DNA from: Pelagibacteraceae bacterium AG-430-P08
Lineage (GTDB): Bacteria; Pseudomonadota; Alphaproteobacteria; Pelagibacterales; Pelagibacteraceae
Length of the DNA stretch: 35,045 bases
Reading direction: 5' to 3'
Assembly: GCA_003212925.1 (NCBI GenBank)
Contig: QCOL01000012.1
Coordinates: forward strand, 1-35,045
In this document: positions 7,591 through 17,148 of the stretch, in pieces
How positions within the stretch are numbered: position 1 is the first letter of the stretch
Layout of the letters: each line of letters opens with the position of its first letter
Notes under the pieces: generated by a model
The model's input: only the letters and a program-made list of their open reading frames with translations
What the model was told of the DNA's origin: nothing
Database searches by the model: none
Program-made: the position numbers and the translations under genes

Positions 7591-9032
7591 TGTCAAAAAT
7601 AAATTTTTTAAGACCTGATAAAAATAATCTAAATACTTTCTTATACCTAGGTTCTTTTTTATTTTTTATTGGAGTATTGGATGTTTTTTTCAATTCATTT
7701 TTTAGTTTAAATTTAACTGGTTTTTTACCTGGTTTTTTAAGTTTTTTATTTCCATTAATATTAGGTTTTATTGGACTTTATTTTATAAGAATAGAATTTA
7801 GCGGAATAAAACAATTAGATCTTTTAAATAAACATATAAATACCAACAACTTTAATGCAGTTCTGTCATTGCTAATTATATTTGTTATTATCAAATCTCT
7901 TCCACCTATTCTTAGTTGGTTTGTAATAGATGCTAGTTTCGCAGGAGATACTAAAGATGTTTGCACTGGTTCAGGAGCTTGTTGGACATATATTAAAGTC
8001 TGGATGAGAAGATTTATGTATGGGATGTACCCAAATGCCGAACAATGGAGAATAAATTTATCATTCATAGCTTTAGTATTAATGGGTTCAGTTGGTTATT
8101 TTGCAACTGATAGATTTAAGAAATATTTAACACTTTACTATGTTGTTATTTATCCCCTGATTGCATTTTTATTTATTTTTTTCTTTATATCTGGTGGTCC
8201 TGTATTTTTTGATTTTTCATATGGAATCATTGCAGCTATTTTATCTATTATTTTAGGATTTTTTATACCCGCTAAATATAAATTCTATTATTTTTTAATT
8301 GTACCTTTAGCCCTTTATATAACTTTAAAGTATTTTATATTTTTTGAGGAGTATGTCGAGCTAGGTAAATTAGACGGTTTAAATTGGGTTGAAACTGGAG
8401 CTTGGGGAGGATTATCTTTAACTTTCATAATATCTTTTTTCTGCTTAATTTTCTGTTTTCCAATAGGTATGGCTTTTGCTCTTGGTAGAAGATCAAATTT
8501 TCCTCTAATTAGATATATTTCAGTTGGCTTTATTGAATTTTGGAGAGGTGTACCCTTAATAACGGTTCTATTTATGTCAGCAGTAATGTTTCCGATGTTT
8601 TTACCAGAGGATTTCTTCATTGATAAATTAGTAAGGGCAATTATTGCTATTTCATTATTTGAAGCTGCTTATGTTGCAGAAGTTATACGTGGTGGCTTGC
8701 AAGCTTTACCAAGAGGTCAATACGAGGCAGCAAAATCTTTAGGCATGGGATATTGGAAAATGCATATATTTGTAATTCTTCCCCAAGCACTTAAACTAGT
8801 GATACCAGGAATTGCAAATACATTTTTAGCTTTGGTTAAAGATACTCCTTTAATATTTGTAGTAGGTCTTTTGGAAATAGTTGGAATGTTAAATTTAGCA
8901 AAAACTAATCCAAAATGGTTAGGTTTTGCAATGGAAGGATATGTTTTTGCAGCAATAATTTTCTGGATTATTTGTTACGCAATGAGTAAATATAGTTATA
9001 ATTTAGAACAAAAATATAAAACAGATAGATAA
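7587..9032 (+). CDS. aapM: General L-amino-acid ABC transporter permease 2 (AapM/YhdY type)
   Basis: 481 aa. An extended N-terminal half has several membrane segments, plus the soluble stretch CTGSGACWTYIKVWMRRFMYGMYPNAEQWRIN characteristic of AapM/BztC. The permease domain begins at about residue 270 and contains GLSLTFIISF, EFWRGVPLITVLFM and the EAA loop GQYEAAKSLGMGYWKMHIFVILPQALKLVIPG. It forms the transmembrane heterodimer with the preceding permease. ATG 7587 overlaps the previous stop by four bases, and the ATPase gene starts 6 bases after its stop. Confidence 0.93.
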   Translation: MMSKINFLRPDKNNLNTFLYLGSFLFFIGVLDVFFNSFFSLNLTGFLPGFLSFLFPLILGFIGLYFIRIEFSGIKQLDLLNKHINTNNFNAVLSLLIIFVIIKSLPPILSWFVIDASFAGDTKDVCTGSGACWTYIKVWMRRFMYGMYPNAEQWRINLSFIALVLMGSVGYFATDRFKKYLTLYYVVIYPLIAFLFIFFFISGGPVFFDFSYGIIAAILSIILGFFIPAKYKFYYFLIVPLALYITLKYFIFFEEYVELGKLDGLNWVETGAWGGLSLTFIISFFCLIFCFPIGMAFALGRRSNFPLIRYISVGFIEFWRGVPLITVLFMSAVMFPMFLPEDFFIDKLVRAIIAISLFEAAYVAEVIRGGLQALPRGQYEAAKSLGMGYWKMHIFVILPQALKLVIPGIANTFLALVKDTPLIFVVGLLEIVGMLNLAKTNPKWLGFAMEGYVFAAIIFWIICYAMSKYSYNLEQKYKTDR

Positions 9033-9038
9033 AAAATT

Positions 9039-9773
9039 ATGTCAGACAGCATCATTCAAATTAATAATATGAATAAATGGTTTGGTGACTTTCAAGTTTT
9101 AAAAAAAATTAATTTAGAGGTTAAACCAAAAGAAAAAATTGTAGTATGTGGTCCTTCAGGATCTGGAAAATCAACTTTGATTAGATGCATCAATAGATTA
9201 GAGGAACATCAAGAGGGAAATATTATTGTTGACGGCACTGAATTGACAGAAGATACAAAAAATATTGAACAAATAAGAGCTGAAGTTGGTATGGTATTCC
9301 AACAATTTAATTTATTTCCTCATTTATCAATTTTAGACAATTGTACATTGGCTCCTATCTGGGTAAAAAAAATGCCAAAGAAAGAGGCAGAGGAACTAGC
9401 ATTGAAACATCTAGAAAGAGTGCAAATTCTTGATCAAGCACAAAAATATCCAGGTCAATTATCTGGTGGACAACAACAAAGAGCTGCAATAGCAAGAGCT
9501 TTATGTATGGAGCCAAAAATAATGCTTTTTGATGAACCTACATCAGCTTTAGACCCTGAAATGATTAAAGAAGTCCTTGATGTAATGGTAAATCTTGCAA
9601 AACAAGGTATGACTATGATTGTTGTAACTCACGAAATGGGTTTTGCTAAAGAAGTTGCTGATCAAATGATATTCATGGATGAGGGAATGATTGTAGAAAA
9701 AGCTGATACCAAGGAATTCTTTGCTAATCCTAAGAGCGATAGGACCAAACTTTTCCTAAGCCAGATACTATAG
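9039..9773 (+). CDS. aapP: Amino-acid ABC transporter ATP-binding protein (AapP/GlnQ type)
   Basis: 244 aa, the usual length for GlnQ-like ATPases. Walker A is GPSGSGKST (38-46), the Q loop lies in [12 protein letters not shown], the signature is LSGGQQQR, Walker B is [12 protein letters not shown] and the switch His is in VVTHEMGF. It energises uptake by the two preceding permeases and is the last gene of the transporter operon. No terminator is obvious after it. Confidence 0.95.
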   Translation: MSDSIIQINNMNKWFGDFQVLKKINLEVKPKEKIVVCGPSGSGKSTLIRCINRLEEHQEGNIIVDGTELTEDTKNIEQIRAEVGMVFQQFNLFPHLSILDNCTLAPIWVKKMPKKEAEELALKHLERVQILDQAQKYPGQLSGGQQQRAAIARALCMEPKIMLFDEPTSALDPEMIKEVLDVMVNLAKQGMTMIVVTHEMGFAKEVADQMIFMDEGMIVEKADTKEFFANPKSDRTKLFLSQIL

Positions 9774-9822
9774 ATACTAGCAATTTCAAGGAATTTTTCT
9801 TAAATTTTATCATAAGTATTAC

Positions 9823-9884
9823 TTGACATATTGTTGGAATAGCAGGTATTTCCAAAAAAATAAAAAAAAAATACTGTTGCAGTA
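9823..9884 (+). promoter_or_regulatory. Candidate promoter and operators of the XRE regulator
   Basis: TTGACA at 9823-9828 is a good -35, although the -10 17-18 bases downstream is weak (TATTTC-like). Two dyads lie between it and the gene: TTGGAA (9834-9839) with TTCCAA (9850-9855), and the perfect TACTG-TTG-CAGTA at 9872-9884. Short palindromes before a small Cro/CI-type gene are often its own operators. That role is inferred here. Confidence 0.35.
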
Positions 9885-9936
9885 AAGATTAAAAACCTGT
9901 TCAATCTGTTTTTAATAAAAATTAAGAGGGGTCTTA

Positions 9937-10305
9937 ATGGAAGATAATTTTAATAAGCATTTAGGCAATAAGCTTAAGCTTAGACGACTAGCATTAGGTT
10001 TAACGCAAACAAAAGTAGCAAAAGCAATCAACGTAACATTCCAACAAATACAAAAATATGAAAAGGGTACAAATGGTGTGAGTTCAATAAGATTATTGCA
10101 ACTCTCAAATTATTTAAAAGTGCCAATAAACTATTTTTTTGAGGATTTTTCAGAATATTTAATAAATTTAGAGAAATCTCAAGAAGGTCACATGACAGTT
10201 AATTACAATTTCTTGGTAAAGTTATATTCAGAATTAAATAACGATCAAAAACTGAAATTTAATAAATCTTTACAAGTTTCTAATAATATTTCAAAGGTTG
10301 GGTAG
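9937..10305 (+). CDS. XRE (Cro/CI) family transcriptional regulator
   Basis: 122 aa. The N-terminal helix-turn-helix (about residues 9-63) has the family pattern LRRLALGLTQTKVAKAINVTFQQIQKYEKGTNGVSSIRLLQLSNYLKVPINYFF. The C-terminal half (about 70-122) is a short helical tail without a recognised sensor domain. The Shine-Dalgarno AAGAGGGG (9924-9931) supports ATG 9937. It stands alone between the amino-acid transporter and two oppositely oriented tRNA genes. This regulator type is common in alphaproteobacteria as a single small gene. Its targets cannot be told from the sequence, but upstream palindromes suggest autoregulation. Confidence 0.9.
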   Translation: MEDNFNKHLGNKLKLRRLALGLTQTKVAKAINVTFQQIQKYEKGTNGVSSIRLLQLSNYLKVPINYFFEDFSEYLINLEKSQEGHMTVNYNFLVKLYSELNNDQKLKFNKSLQVSNNISKVG

Positions 10306-10310
10306 GTTTT

Positions 10311-10386
10311 TGGCTCCTCGGGCAGGACTCGAACCTGCGACCAATTGATTAACAGTCAACTGCTCTACCAACTGAGCTACCGAGGA
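10311..10386 (-). tRNA. tRNA-Asn (anticodon GTT)
   Basis: Read on the minus strand this is a 76-base cloverleaf. The acceptor stem is TCCTCGG with CCGAGGA, then discriminator G and an encoded CCA (complement of 10311-10313). The D arm is AGCTCAGTTGGTAGAGC, the anticodon loop is CTGTTAA with GTT (complement of 10351-10353), and the T arm has GGTTCGAGTCC. It begins its 3' end six bases after the XRE stop codon and so is convergent with that gene. Confidence 0.98.
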
Positions 10387-10435
10387 ATGTAAAAGGCAAA
10401 CTTACTTTTTTTTCTAACTAAAACAAGATTTTTTT

Positions 10436-10509
10436 TGGAGGCAACGCCCGGAATCGAACCGGGATACAAGGATTTGCAATCCTCTGCGTAACCATTCCGC
10501 CACGTTGCC
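10436..10509 (-). tRNA. tRNA-Cys (anticodon GCA)
   Basis: A 74-base cloverleaf on the minus strand. The acceptor stem is GGCAACG with CGTTGCC, followed by discriminator T (the U73 identity base of tRNA-Cys) and an encoded CCA. The anticodon loop is TTGCAAA with GCA, and the T arm is CCCGGTTCGATTCCGGG. It lies 49 bases upstream of tRNA-Asn on the same strand, so both are probably one transcript. Confidence 0.98.
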
Positions 10510-10589
10510 TTATGTTTTAGCTTATAGCTATTTCAGTTTTATATAAAATTATTAGGATTAGTCTATTAAATAACGTTTTAATTTGATTA

Positions 10590-10617
10590 TTGTTAATTTA
10601 GATTAATAAATTATAAA
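10590..10617 (+). promoter_or_regulatory. Candidate sigma-70 promoter of valS-ilvD-manC
   Basis: TTGTTA (10590-10595) and TATAAA (10612-10617) are separated by 16 bases. They lie 15 bases upstream of the valS ATG, so transcription would start with a very short leader. No Shine-Dalgarno is visible before that ATG, consistent with a near-leaderless message. Confidence 0.4.
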
Positions 10618-10632
10618 CTAATCATATCCAAT

Positions 10633-13257
10633 ATGAGTGATAAATATATACATTCCAATGTAGAAGATAAGATTTATTCATATTGGGAAAAAAATAAACT
10701 ATTTAAACCTCAAAAAAACTCTAAAAAATTTTCAGTTGTAATTCCGCCACCAAATGTAACGGGAAGTTTACATATGGGGCATGCTTTAAATAATTCAATT
10801 CAAGACATGCTGGTTCGATATTATCGAATGAATAATTATGAAACCCTATGGCAACCAGGCACAGATCATGCTGGTATTGCTACTCAAGCACTTGTTGAGA
10901 GAAAACTTGAAAAAGAAAATTTAGACAAAAATACACTCGGAAGAGAAAAGTTTATAGAAAAGGTTTGGGATTGGAAAAATCAATATGGTGATATAATTAT
11001 CAATCAATTAAAAAAACTAGGTTGTTCATGTGATTGGTCCAGAAATGCATTCACAATGGATGAAAATTTATCAAAATCTGTAATTAAAGTATTTGTCGAA
11101 CTACATAAAAAGAAATTGATCTATAAAGCAGAAAAATTAGTTAATTGGGATACAGTTCTAAAAACCGCAATTTCAGATTTAGAAGTAGATCAAAGAGAAA
11201 TGAACTCCAAGATTTACTACATCAGGTACCCAATAGATAAATCATCAGAATTTATCACTATAGCCACAACCAGACCCGAAACTATGCTTGGGGACACAGC
11301 TATTGCAGTTAATCCTAAAGATAAAAGATATAAAAGTTTTGTCGGTAAAACAGTCATGATACCTATTGTGGGTAGAAAAATTAGAATAATAAAAGACAAT
11401 TATGCTGACCCAGAACAGGGAACTGGAGCTCTAAAAATTACCCCAGCACATGATTTTAATGATTATGATGTAGGGCAGAGAAATAAACTCGAAATAATAA
11501 ATGTTTTTACTGAAGAGGGTAAAATAAATGAAAATGCACCGAAAGATTATGTAGGTTTGGATAGATTTGATGCTCGTAAAAAAATATTAAATGAACTTAA
11601 AGAAAAAGATTATTTTGTTAAAGAGGAAAATATAAAAAATAAAGTTCCTTATGGAGATAGATCTAATTCTGTTATTGAACCTTTTTTAACTGAGCAATGG
11701 TTTGTTGATGCAAAAAAATTAGCTATCAAAGCAAAAAAAATTGTTAAAACAAAAAAAACAAATTTTTTTCCAAATAACTGGTCTAAAACTTATTTTCAAT
11801 GGATGAATAATATTGAGCCTTGGTGTGTCTCTAGACAGTTGTGGTGGGGTCATCAAATCCCAGCATGGTATGGACCTGACAATAAAATATTTGTTGCTTT
11901 AAATGAAAAAGAAGCAAGTAAGCAAGCTAAGAAGCATTACAAAAAAGACGTAAAATTAGTTAGAGATCCTGACGTATTAGATACTTGGTTTTCCTCTGGT
12001 TTATGGCCGTTTGCAACTTTAGGATGGCCAGATAAAAAAGATTTTGTAAAGAAATTTTATCCAACAACAGTCTTAGTAACTGGCTTTGATATAATTTTTT
12101 TCTGGGTTGCAAGAATGATCATGTTTGGAATGGAATTTCTTAATAAAGAACCTTTCAAAGATATTTATGTCCATGCTTTAGTTAGAGATGAAAAAGGACA
12201 AAAAATGTCTAAATCAAAAGGTAATGTAATTGATCCATTAGACTTAATCGAAAAATATAGTGCAGATGCTTTAAGATTTACTTTGCTTTCAATGGCGTCA
12301 CCTGGAACCGATGTAAAACTTTCTGAAGATAGAGTTAAAGGTTATAGAAATTTTTTAAATAAATTGTGGAATGCAAATAATTTTTTAATCACAAATAATT
12401 GTGATTTTAGTAAAACTGATAAAGTTCCTAAAACTAGTTTAAATATCAATAAATGGATTTATTCTGAATTGATTGAAATAAAAGATAAAATTCAAAAGAA
12501 TATTAAAGACTATCGATTTGATGAGGCAGCCAAAAATGCCTATCAATTTGCTTGGCATTCATATTGTGATTGGTATATCGAACTTTCAAAAACAATCCTT
12601 TATTCAGATGATGAAAAATCAAAAAAAGAGGTAAAAGAGGTATCAGCCTATGTTTTTAAACAAATACTTATTATGCTTCATCCATTTATCCCGTTTGTTA
12701 CTGAAGAAATATGGTTAAAAAATAAGTTTGATAAATCGAATAAGAATTTCCTTATGTACAAAAACTGGCCGTCAGGAAAAGTCAAAAAAGACAAATCCCA
12801 AAAGGATGTAGAGAAAATCATCAATATTATCTCAGAACTTAGATCTTTTAAAAATGAGCTAAATGTCAGCCCAGGTTCTTTTGTAGATCTTTCTATGAAT
12901 AAGATAGCTAAAAAAAATCGATCTTTGATGGATAATAATGAAATAATCTTAAAAAAACTTGGTCGTATCAATAATTTTTTTGAAAAGGATCAAGATCGAC
13001 CTTCTGCAACTCTTGTAATTTCAGGTGATATATTCAAGATTTATTTCGATGAAAATGTTGATTTAAACTTAATCAAAGAAAATTTACAAAAAAGACAAAC
13101 AAAATACCAAGATGAATTAGATAAGATTTCACAACGATTATCAAACAAAGGATTTGTCGATAGGGCCCCAAAAAATATTGTTGAACAAGAAAAAACTAAC
13201 TATAGTAACTTAAAAAATGATATCAAAAAAATATCTTTAACAATTGAAAGTTTATAA
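10633..13257 (+). CDS. valS: Valyl-tRNA synthetase
   Basis: 874 aa. A class I synthetase charging tRNA-Val in the cytoplasm. The HIGH-type motif is [13 protein letters not shown] (HMGH at 47-50), the editing (CP1) domain contains [15 protein letters not shown], and a [10 protein letters not shown] stretch is typical of ValS. KMSKS is at 524-528. Anticodon-binding and C-terminal coiled-coil (about 810-874) domains follow. Length and order are those of bacterial ValS. Its stop shares one base with the ilvD start, forming a valS-ilvD-manC run that links valine use to branched-chain amino-acid synthesis. Confidence 0.98.
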   Translation: MSDKYIHSNVEDKIYSYWEKNKLFKPQKNSKKFSVVIPPPNVTGSLHMGHALNNSIQDMLVRYYRMNNYETLWQPGTDHAGIATQALVERKLEKENLDKNTLGREKFIEKVWDWKNQYGDIIINQLKKLGCSCDWSRNAFTMDENLSKSVIKVFVELHKKKLIYKAEKLVNWDTVLKTAISDLEVDQREMNSKIYYIRYPIDKSSEFITIATTRPETMLGDTAIAVNPKDKRYKSFVGKTVMIPIVGRKIRIIKDNYADPEQGTGALKITPAHDFNDYDVGQRNKLEIINVFTEEGKINENAPKDYVGLDRFDARKKILNELKEKDYFVKEENIKNKVPYGDRSNSVIEPFLTEQWFVDAKKLAIKAKKIVKTKKTNFFPNNWSKTYFQWMNNIEPWCVSRQLWWGHQIPAWYGPDNKIFVALNEKEASKQAKKHYKKDVKLVRDPDVLDTWFSSGLWPFATLGWPDKKDFVKKFYPTTVLVTGFDIIFFWVARMIMFGMEFLNKEPFKDIYVHALVRDEKGQKMSKSKGNVIDPLDLIEKYSADALRFTLLSMASPGTDVKLSEDRVKGYRNFLNKLWNANNFLITNNCDFSKTDKVPKTSLNINKWIYSELIEIKDKIQKNIKDYRFDEAAKNAYQFAWHSYCDWYIELSKTILYSDDEKSKKEVKEVSAYVFKQILIMLHPFIPFVTEEIWLKNKFDKSNKNFLMYKNWPSGKVKKDKSQKDVEKIINIISELRSFKNELNVSPGSFVDLSMNKIAKKNRSLMDNNEIILKKLGRINNFFEKDQDRPSATLVISGDIFKIYFDENVDLNLIKENLQKRQTKYQDELDKISQRLSNKGFVDRAPKNIVEQEKTNYSNLKNDIKKISLTIESL

Positions 13258-14975
13258 TGCGAAAGTTTAATAAAAAAAAGTTACCAAGTAGACATACATC
13301 TTTAGGACCTGATAGAGCTCCTCATAGATCTTTTTATTATGCAATGGGAGAAACAGAAAAAGATGTTGCTAAACCTTTTATAGGAGTTGTATCAACATGG
13401 AATGAGGCGGCACCTTGTAATATAGCCTTAATGAGACAAGCCCAGTCTGTTAAAAAGGGTGTTAGAGCATCAGGTGGAACACCACGAGAGTTTTGTACAA
13501 TTACCGTAACAGACGGTATTGCTATGGGGCATGAGGGAATGAAATCCTCATTAATATCAAGAGAAGTTATTGCTGACAGTGCTGAATTAACTGTTAGAGG
13601 GCACTGTTATGATGCTTTAGTAGGTATTGCAGGTTGTGATAAGTCTTTACCTGGTTTGATGATGTCGATGGTTAGATTAAACGTTCCAAGTGTATTTATA
13701 TATGGTGGTTCAATACTACCAGGAAAATACAAAGGTAAAGACGTGACTGTTGTAGATGTTTTTGAGGCAGTTGGAAAACATTCATCAGGACAAATGTCTG
13801 CAAAAGAACTAAGAAAATTAGAATTAGTTGCATGTCCAACAGCAGGAGCTTGTGGAGGACAATTTACTGCTAACACTATGGCATGTGTATCAGAAGCTAT
13901 TGGTTTAGCACTACCTTATTCAGCTGGAACACCAGCTCCGTACGAAGAAAGAGATAAGTATGCAAAAGCAAGCGGTCGAATGGTTATGGAATTATTAGCC
14001 AAAAAAATTAAACCAAGAGATATAGTTACAAGAAAGGCTTTAGAAAATGCTGCAACAATTGTTGCTGCAACAGGTGGATCAACTAATGCAGGTTTACATC
14101 TACCGGCAATTGCAAATGAAGCAGGTATTAAATTCGATTTAATGGATGTTGCAAAAATATTTAAAAGAACTCCATATCTTGCTGACTTAAAACCAGGTGG
14201 AAAATATGTTGCTAAAGATATGTGGTTAGCAGGTGGAGTACCAATGCTTTTAAAAACTCTTTATGAAGGTGGTTATATCCATGGAGATTGTATGACCGTT
14301 ACAGGTAAGACAATGAAAGAAAATTTAAAGGGAATTAAATTTAATCCCAAACAAAAAGTAATGAGATCTTTTAAAAATCCTTTATCACCAACGGGTGGTG
14401 TAGTTGGTTTAAAGGGTAACTTAGCTCCTGAAGGAGGAATTGTTAAAATTGCTGGACTTAAAAAATTACAATTTACTGGAAGAGCAAGATGTTTTGATAA
14501 TGAAGAAAGCGCAATGAAAGCAGTTCAGAGCAGAAAATATAAAGATGGTGATGTAATTATTATTAGATATGAAGGACCAGTTGGTGGACCAGGTATGAGA
14601 GAAATGCTTTCAACAACAGGTGCAATTTATGGTCAGGGTAAAGGAGAAAAAGTTGCTTTAATTACTGATGGAAGATTCTCTGGAGCAACTCGTGGATTTT
14701 GTGTAGGTCACGTAGGACCAGAGGCTGCATTAGGTGGACCGATCGCTCTATTACGTAATGGAGATATTATTGATATTGACGCTAAGAAGGGAACAATTAA
14801 TGTTCGATTAACTAGAGCACAATTAGCTTCAAGAAGACGAAAATGGAAGGCTAGAAAATCTGATTTTGGATCAGGAACTCTTTGGAAATACGCACAAACT
14901 GTAGGACCTGCGTATTTAGGTGCACCAACACATCCGGGTAAGAAAAACGAAGTTAAGGATTATTCAAAAATTTAA
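13257..14975 (+). CDS. ilvD: Dihydroxy-acid dehydratase
   Basis: 572 aa, normal length. It dehydrates 2,3-dihydroxy acids in valine, leucine and isoleucine synthesis. The three iron-sulfur ligand cysteines are visible (C54 in AAPCN, C127 in AGCDKS, C199 in TAGACGGQ). So are the Mg-binding D86 ([11 protein letters not shown]) and the adjacent K129, which is carbamylated in the family. The C-terminal [28 protein letters not shown] block is also present. ATG 13257 overlaps the valS stop by one base, and its own stop overlaps manC by one base, so translation is probably coupled. Confidence 0.97.
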   Translation: MRKFNKKKLPSRHTSLGPDRAPHRSFYYAMGETEKDVAKPFIGVVSTWNEAAPCNIALMRQAQSVKKGVRASGGTPREFCTITVTDGIAMGHEGMKSSLISREVIADSAELTVRGHCYDALVGIAGCDKSLPGLMMSMVRLNVPSVFIYGGSILPGKYKGKDVTVVDVFEAVGKHSSGQMSAKELRKLELVACPTAGACGGQFTANTMACVSEAIGLALPYSAGTPAPYEERDKYAKASGRMVMELLAKKIKPRDIVTRKALENAATIVAATGGSTNAGLHLPAIANEAGIKFDLMDVAKIFKRTPYLADLKPGGKYVAKDMWLAGGVPMLLKTLYEGGYIHGDCMTVTGKTMKENLKGIKFNPKQKVMRSFKNPLSPTGGVVGLKGNLAPEGGIVKIAGLKKLQFTGRARCFDNEESAMKAVQSRKYKDGDVIIIRYEGPVGGPGMREMLSTTGAIYGQGKGEKVALITDGRFSGATRGFCVGHVGPEAALGGPIALLRNGDIIDIDAKKGTINVRLTRAQLASRRRKWKARKSDFGSGTLWKYAQTVGPAYLGAPTHPGKKNEVKDYSKI

Positions 14976-16165
14976 TGAAAATTCGCCCAGTCATTTTATG
15001 TGGTGGAGCTGGAACAAGACTTTGGCCTAATGCTAAAAAACACCAAGCAAAACAATTTATTGATTTTGGTAATTGGACTTTATTAGGTAAAACTTTAGAA
15101 AGAGTTAAAGCATCTATATATGATGCACCAATTATAAGCACTAATGCAAAATATTTAAGACAAGTAAAACAACATTTAAAAAAACACAAAATAAGAAAAT
15201 TCAAGATAGTTTTAGAGCCAGCAAAAAGAAATACTGCACCCGCTATATTAAGTACGGCTTTAATTAAAGACATTCCAAACGAACAACCATTAATGTTTTT
15301 GGCTGCTGATCATTTGATAGAAAAAGTTGGTTTATTCAATAAAGCTATCAAAAAAAATCAAAAGAAACTTACTCAAAACAATATCTTTATTTTTGGGATT
15401 AAACCCAAAATGCCCTCAAGTGAATTTGGTTATTTTTTAACAAAAAGTAACAAAGTAACTAGATTTGTAGAAAAACCCAAAAAGGCTAAAGCTAAACAAA
15501 TAATTAGTAAAAAAGGTTATTGGAATTCTGGAATGTTTTATTTGAGAAAAGACTCAATAATAAATAATTTTAAGAAATACCAACCAAATATTTATCGAAA
15601 TTGTAATAAAGCAGTATTAAAAGCAAAATATAAAAGTAATGTATATTATTTAAACAAACAATCTTTCACAAAAGCAAAAGCCAAGTCTTTTGACTATGCA
15701 ATATTAGAAAAAACCAAAGATATAAATGCTATCAAATTAGATATTCCTTGGTCTGATTTAGGATCTTGGAAAGAAATCTGTAAGATGTATGGACGAAATA
15801 AAAGACATTATTATAAAAAGAAGAATGTATTTCATAGACCTTGGGGCAGTTATGTAAATCTATTTAACGGTAAGGAATTTTTAATTAAAGAATTATATGT
15901 AAAACCAAAAGGTATATTAAGTCTTCAAAAACATCATCATAGAGCTGAGCACTGGGTAGTTACTCATGGTAAGCCTAAAATTACATTAAATAAGAAATAT
16001 TTTACTATGAAACCTGATGAAACTATTTTTATTCCACTAGGTGCAATTCATAGAATAGAAAATCCCTATAAAAAACCAGTCAAAATTATTGAAGCACAAG
16101 TAGGCTCAATTTTAAAAGAAACTGATATAGTTAGATACCAAGATATTTATGGAAGAATAAAATAA
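14975..16165 (+). CDS. manC: Mannose-1-phosphate guanylyltransferase, with type II mannose-6-phosphate isomerase-like cupin
   Basis: 396 aa. The N-terminal nucleotidyltransferase has CGGAGTRLWP (9-17) and KQFIDFG, FVEKPKKA and a WSDLGSWKEI end block. A C-terminal cupin (about 280-396) contains HRPWGSY, LQKHHHRAEHWVV and IPLGAIHRIENP, typical of the bifunctional ManC/XanB family that makes GDP-mannose. It is shorter than the usual 460-480 aa, mainly in the linker between the halves. The product would feed mannosylated surface polysaccharide or glycolipid. It is last in the valS-ilvD-manC run, and its stop directly abuts the stop of the convergent lipid-kinase gene. Confidence 0.92.
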   Translation: MKIRPVILCGGAGTRLWPNAKKHQAKQFIDFGNWTLLGKTLERVKASIYDAPIISTNAKYLRQVKQHLKKHKIRKFKIVLEPAKRNTAPAILSTALIKDIPNEQPLMFLAADHLIEKVGLFNKAIKKNQKKLTQNNIFIFGIKPKMPSSEFGYFLTKSNKVTRFVEKPKKAKAKQIISKKGYWNSGMFYLRKDSIINNFKKYQPNIYRNCNKAVLKAKYKSNVYYLNKQSFTKAKAKSFDYAILEKTKDINAIKLDIPWSDLGSWKEICKMYGRNKRHYYKKKNVFHRPWGSYVNLFNGKEFLIKELYVKPKGILSLQKHHHRAEHWVVTHGKPKITLNKKYFTMKPDETIFIPLGAIHRIENPYKKPVKIIEAQVGSILKETDIVRYQDIYGRIK

Positions 16166-17050
16166 TTATTTTACAAGAAAATTCACTTTTTTATTTGATA
16201 GATTTAAATGAATTTTTTTATATGAACCAAAATTATCTCCATCAATTTGAACAGGTATCAAATCATTTCCATCAATTGAAATGTTTTGTGCATAAGTAGT
16301 AATAACATTTTTATTTTTACTTAAATCACCATTAAGAATTATTAAAAAAATTGAATATAATAAACTAATCCTAGTCAAATCTTTAAATATATAGGTGACT
16401 AATTTCTCTTCAAAAATATTTGTTTTATTTATTTTATGATGTCCAGCGTAATATTTGGTATTTGAAGATAATATCCAGTCTGCTTGATAAAATTGACCAT
16501 CAAAAGTGACATTTAACTTTTTATTATTCATAAACAAGAAATATTGAAAACCTTTGATACCAAATATAATTTTACCTAGAATCTTTTTAATTTTTGAATT
16601 AATTGAATGAACAATTTTTGCATCCCATCCTATACCAGCCATTAAAAAGAAATAATTATCGTTAATTTTTACAAGATTAGAGGATTTATAATTATTAGAA
16701 ACCAACACATTTACTATATCATCAACTTTTTTATTCATTGATAATTCAGCTTGAAGCAAATTTGCAGTGCCAGCAGGAATATAACCTATGGCAAAATCGT
16801 CTTTAAAATCAAAATTATTTTTAATTAATTCATTAATTGCAAAAGAAACTGAACCATCACCACCAGCTACTATTAGTCGATCATAATTTTTTTGATTAAA
16901 ATTTTTGAAAATTTTCTTAGCTTGATTTATTGTTTTTGTTTCAAAGTAGTCTACAGAAATATTCTCTTTTAACTTAGATAAAATCCTATTTATGAATATA
17001 GATTTTCTTCCAGAGGAAGAATTCAAATTATAAATCAAACAACATAACAT
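16166..17050 (-). CDS. Diacylglycerol kinase-like lipid kinase (YegS/BmrU family)
   Basis: 294 aa. The N-terminal kinase catalytic domain shows IYNLNSSSGRK at the start, then the nucleotide-binding LIVAGGDGSVSFAINELI (the GGDGT-type motif, here with Ser) and GYIPAGTANLLQAEL. A beta-rich C-terminal domain includes MAGIGWDA and VQIDGDNF. The family phosphorylates diacylglycerol or related lipids with ATP at the inner membrane. It is divergent from plcP, whose product releases diacylglycerol, so it could recycle DAG to phosphatidate. A reverse-oriented Pho-like box at 17118-17135 faces it. A sphingosine-kinase-like substrate cannot be excluded. Confidence 0.82.
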   Translation of the reverse strand: MLCCLIYNLNSSSGRKSIFINRILSKLKENISVDYFETKTINQAKKIFKNFNQKNYDRLIVAGGDGSVSFAINELIKNNFDFKDDFAIGYIPAGTANLLQAELSMNKKVDDIVNVLVSNNYKSSNLVKINDNYFFLMAGIGWDAKIVHSINSKIKKILGKIIFGIKGFQYFLFMNNKKLNVTFDGQFYQADWILSSNTKYYAGHHKINKTNIFEEKLVTYIFKDLTRISLLYSIFLIILNGDLSKNKNVITTYAQNISIDGNDLIPVQIDGDNFGSYKKIHLNLSNKKVNFLVK

Positions 17051-17068
17051 AATTAATCCTTAAAAAAT

Positions 17069-17086
17069 TTTTAACAAATTTGTAAC
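17069..17086 (+). promoter_or_regulatory. Candidate Pho box for plcP-agt
   Basis: Direct repeats TTTTAAC (17069-17075) and TTGTAAC (17080-17086) start exactly 11 bp apart, the spacing of PhoB half-sites. It closely resembles the first two repeats of the box before pstS. It lies 62 bases upstream of the plcP ATG. Confidence 0.6.
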
Positions 17087-17117
17087 ATTCAAATGAAATA
17101 AGAAGTACATGATTCGT

Positions 17118-17135
17118 GTTACAGTTGTATTAAAA
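17118..17135 (-). promoter_or_regulatory. Candidate Pho box facing the lipid-kinase gene
   Basis: On the minus strand, TTTTAAT (complement of 17129-17135) is followed 11 bp later by CTGTAAC (complement of 17118-17124). The orientation points to the lipid-kinase gene at 17050. Together with 17069-17086 it makes a divergent pair of boxes within one 98-base gap. Confidence 0.45.
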
Positions 17136-17148
17136 TATAGGTCTTTAA

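Noticed and set aside
10311..10509. Possible integration site or prophage remnant at the tRNA pair
   Set aside because: No integrase, no repeated tRNA 3' fragment and no foreign-looking genes nearby were seen.
10510..10632. GATTA/TAATC dyad before valS
   Set aside because: Very short arms in extremely AT-rich sequence; chance is sufficient. Only the promoter-like hexamers were kept.
13607..13876. Minus-strand open frame inside ilvD
   Set aside because: It lies fully within a well-conserved gene and its translation shows no domain or start signal; it is a shadow frame. The same applies to the minus-strand frames inside trkA, aapJ, aapQ, aapM, valS, phoR, pstB, phoU, phoB and ppx.
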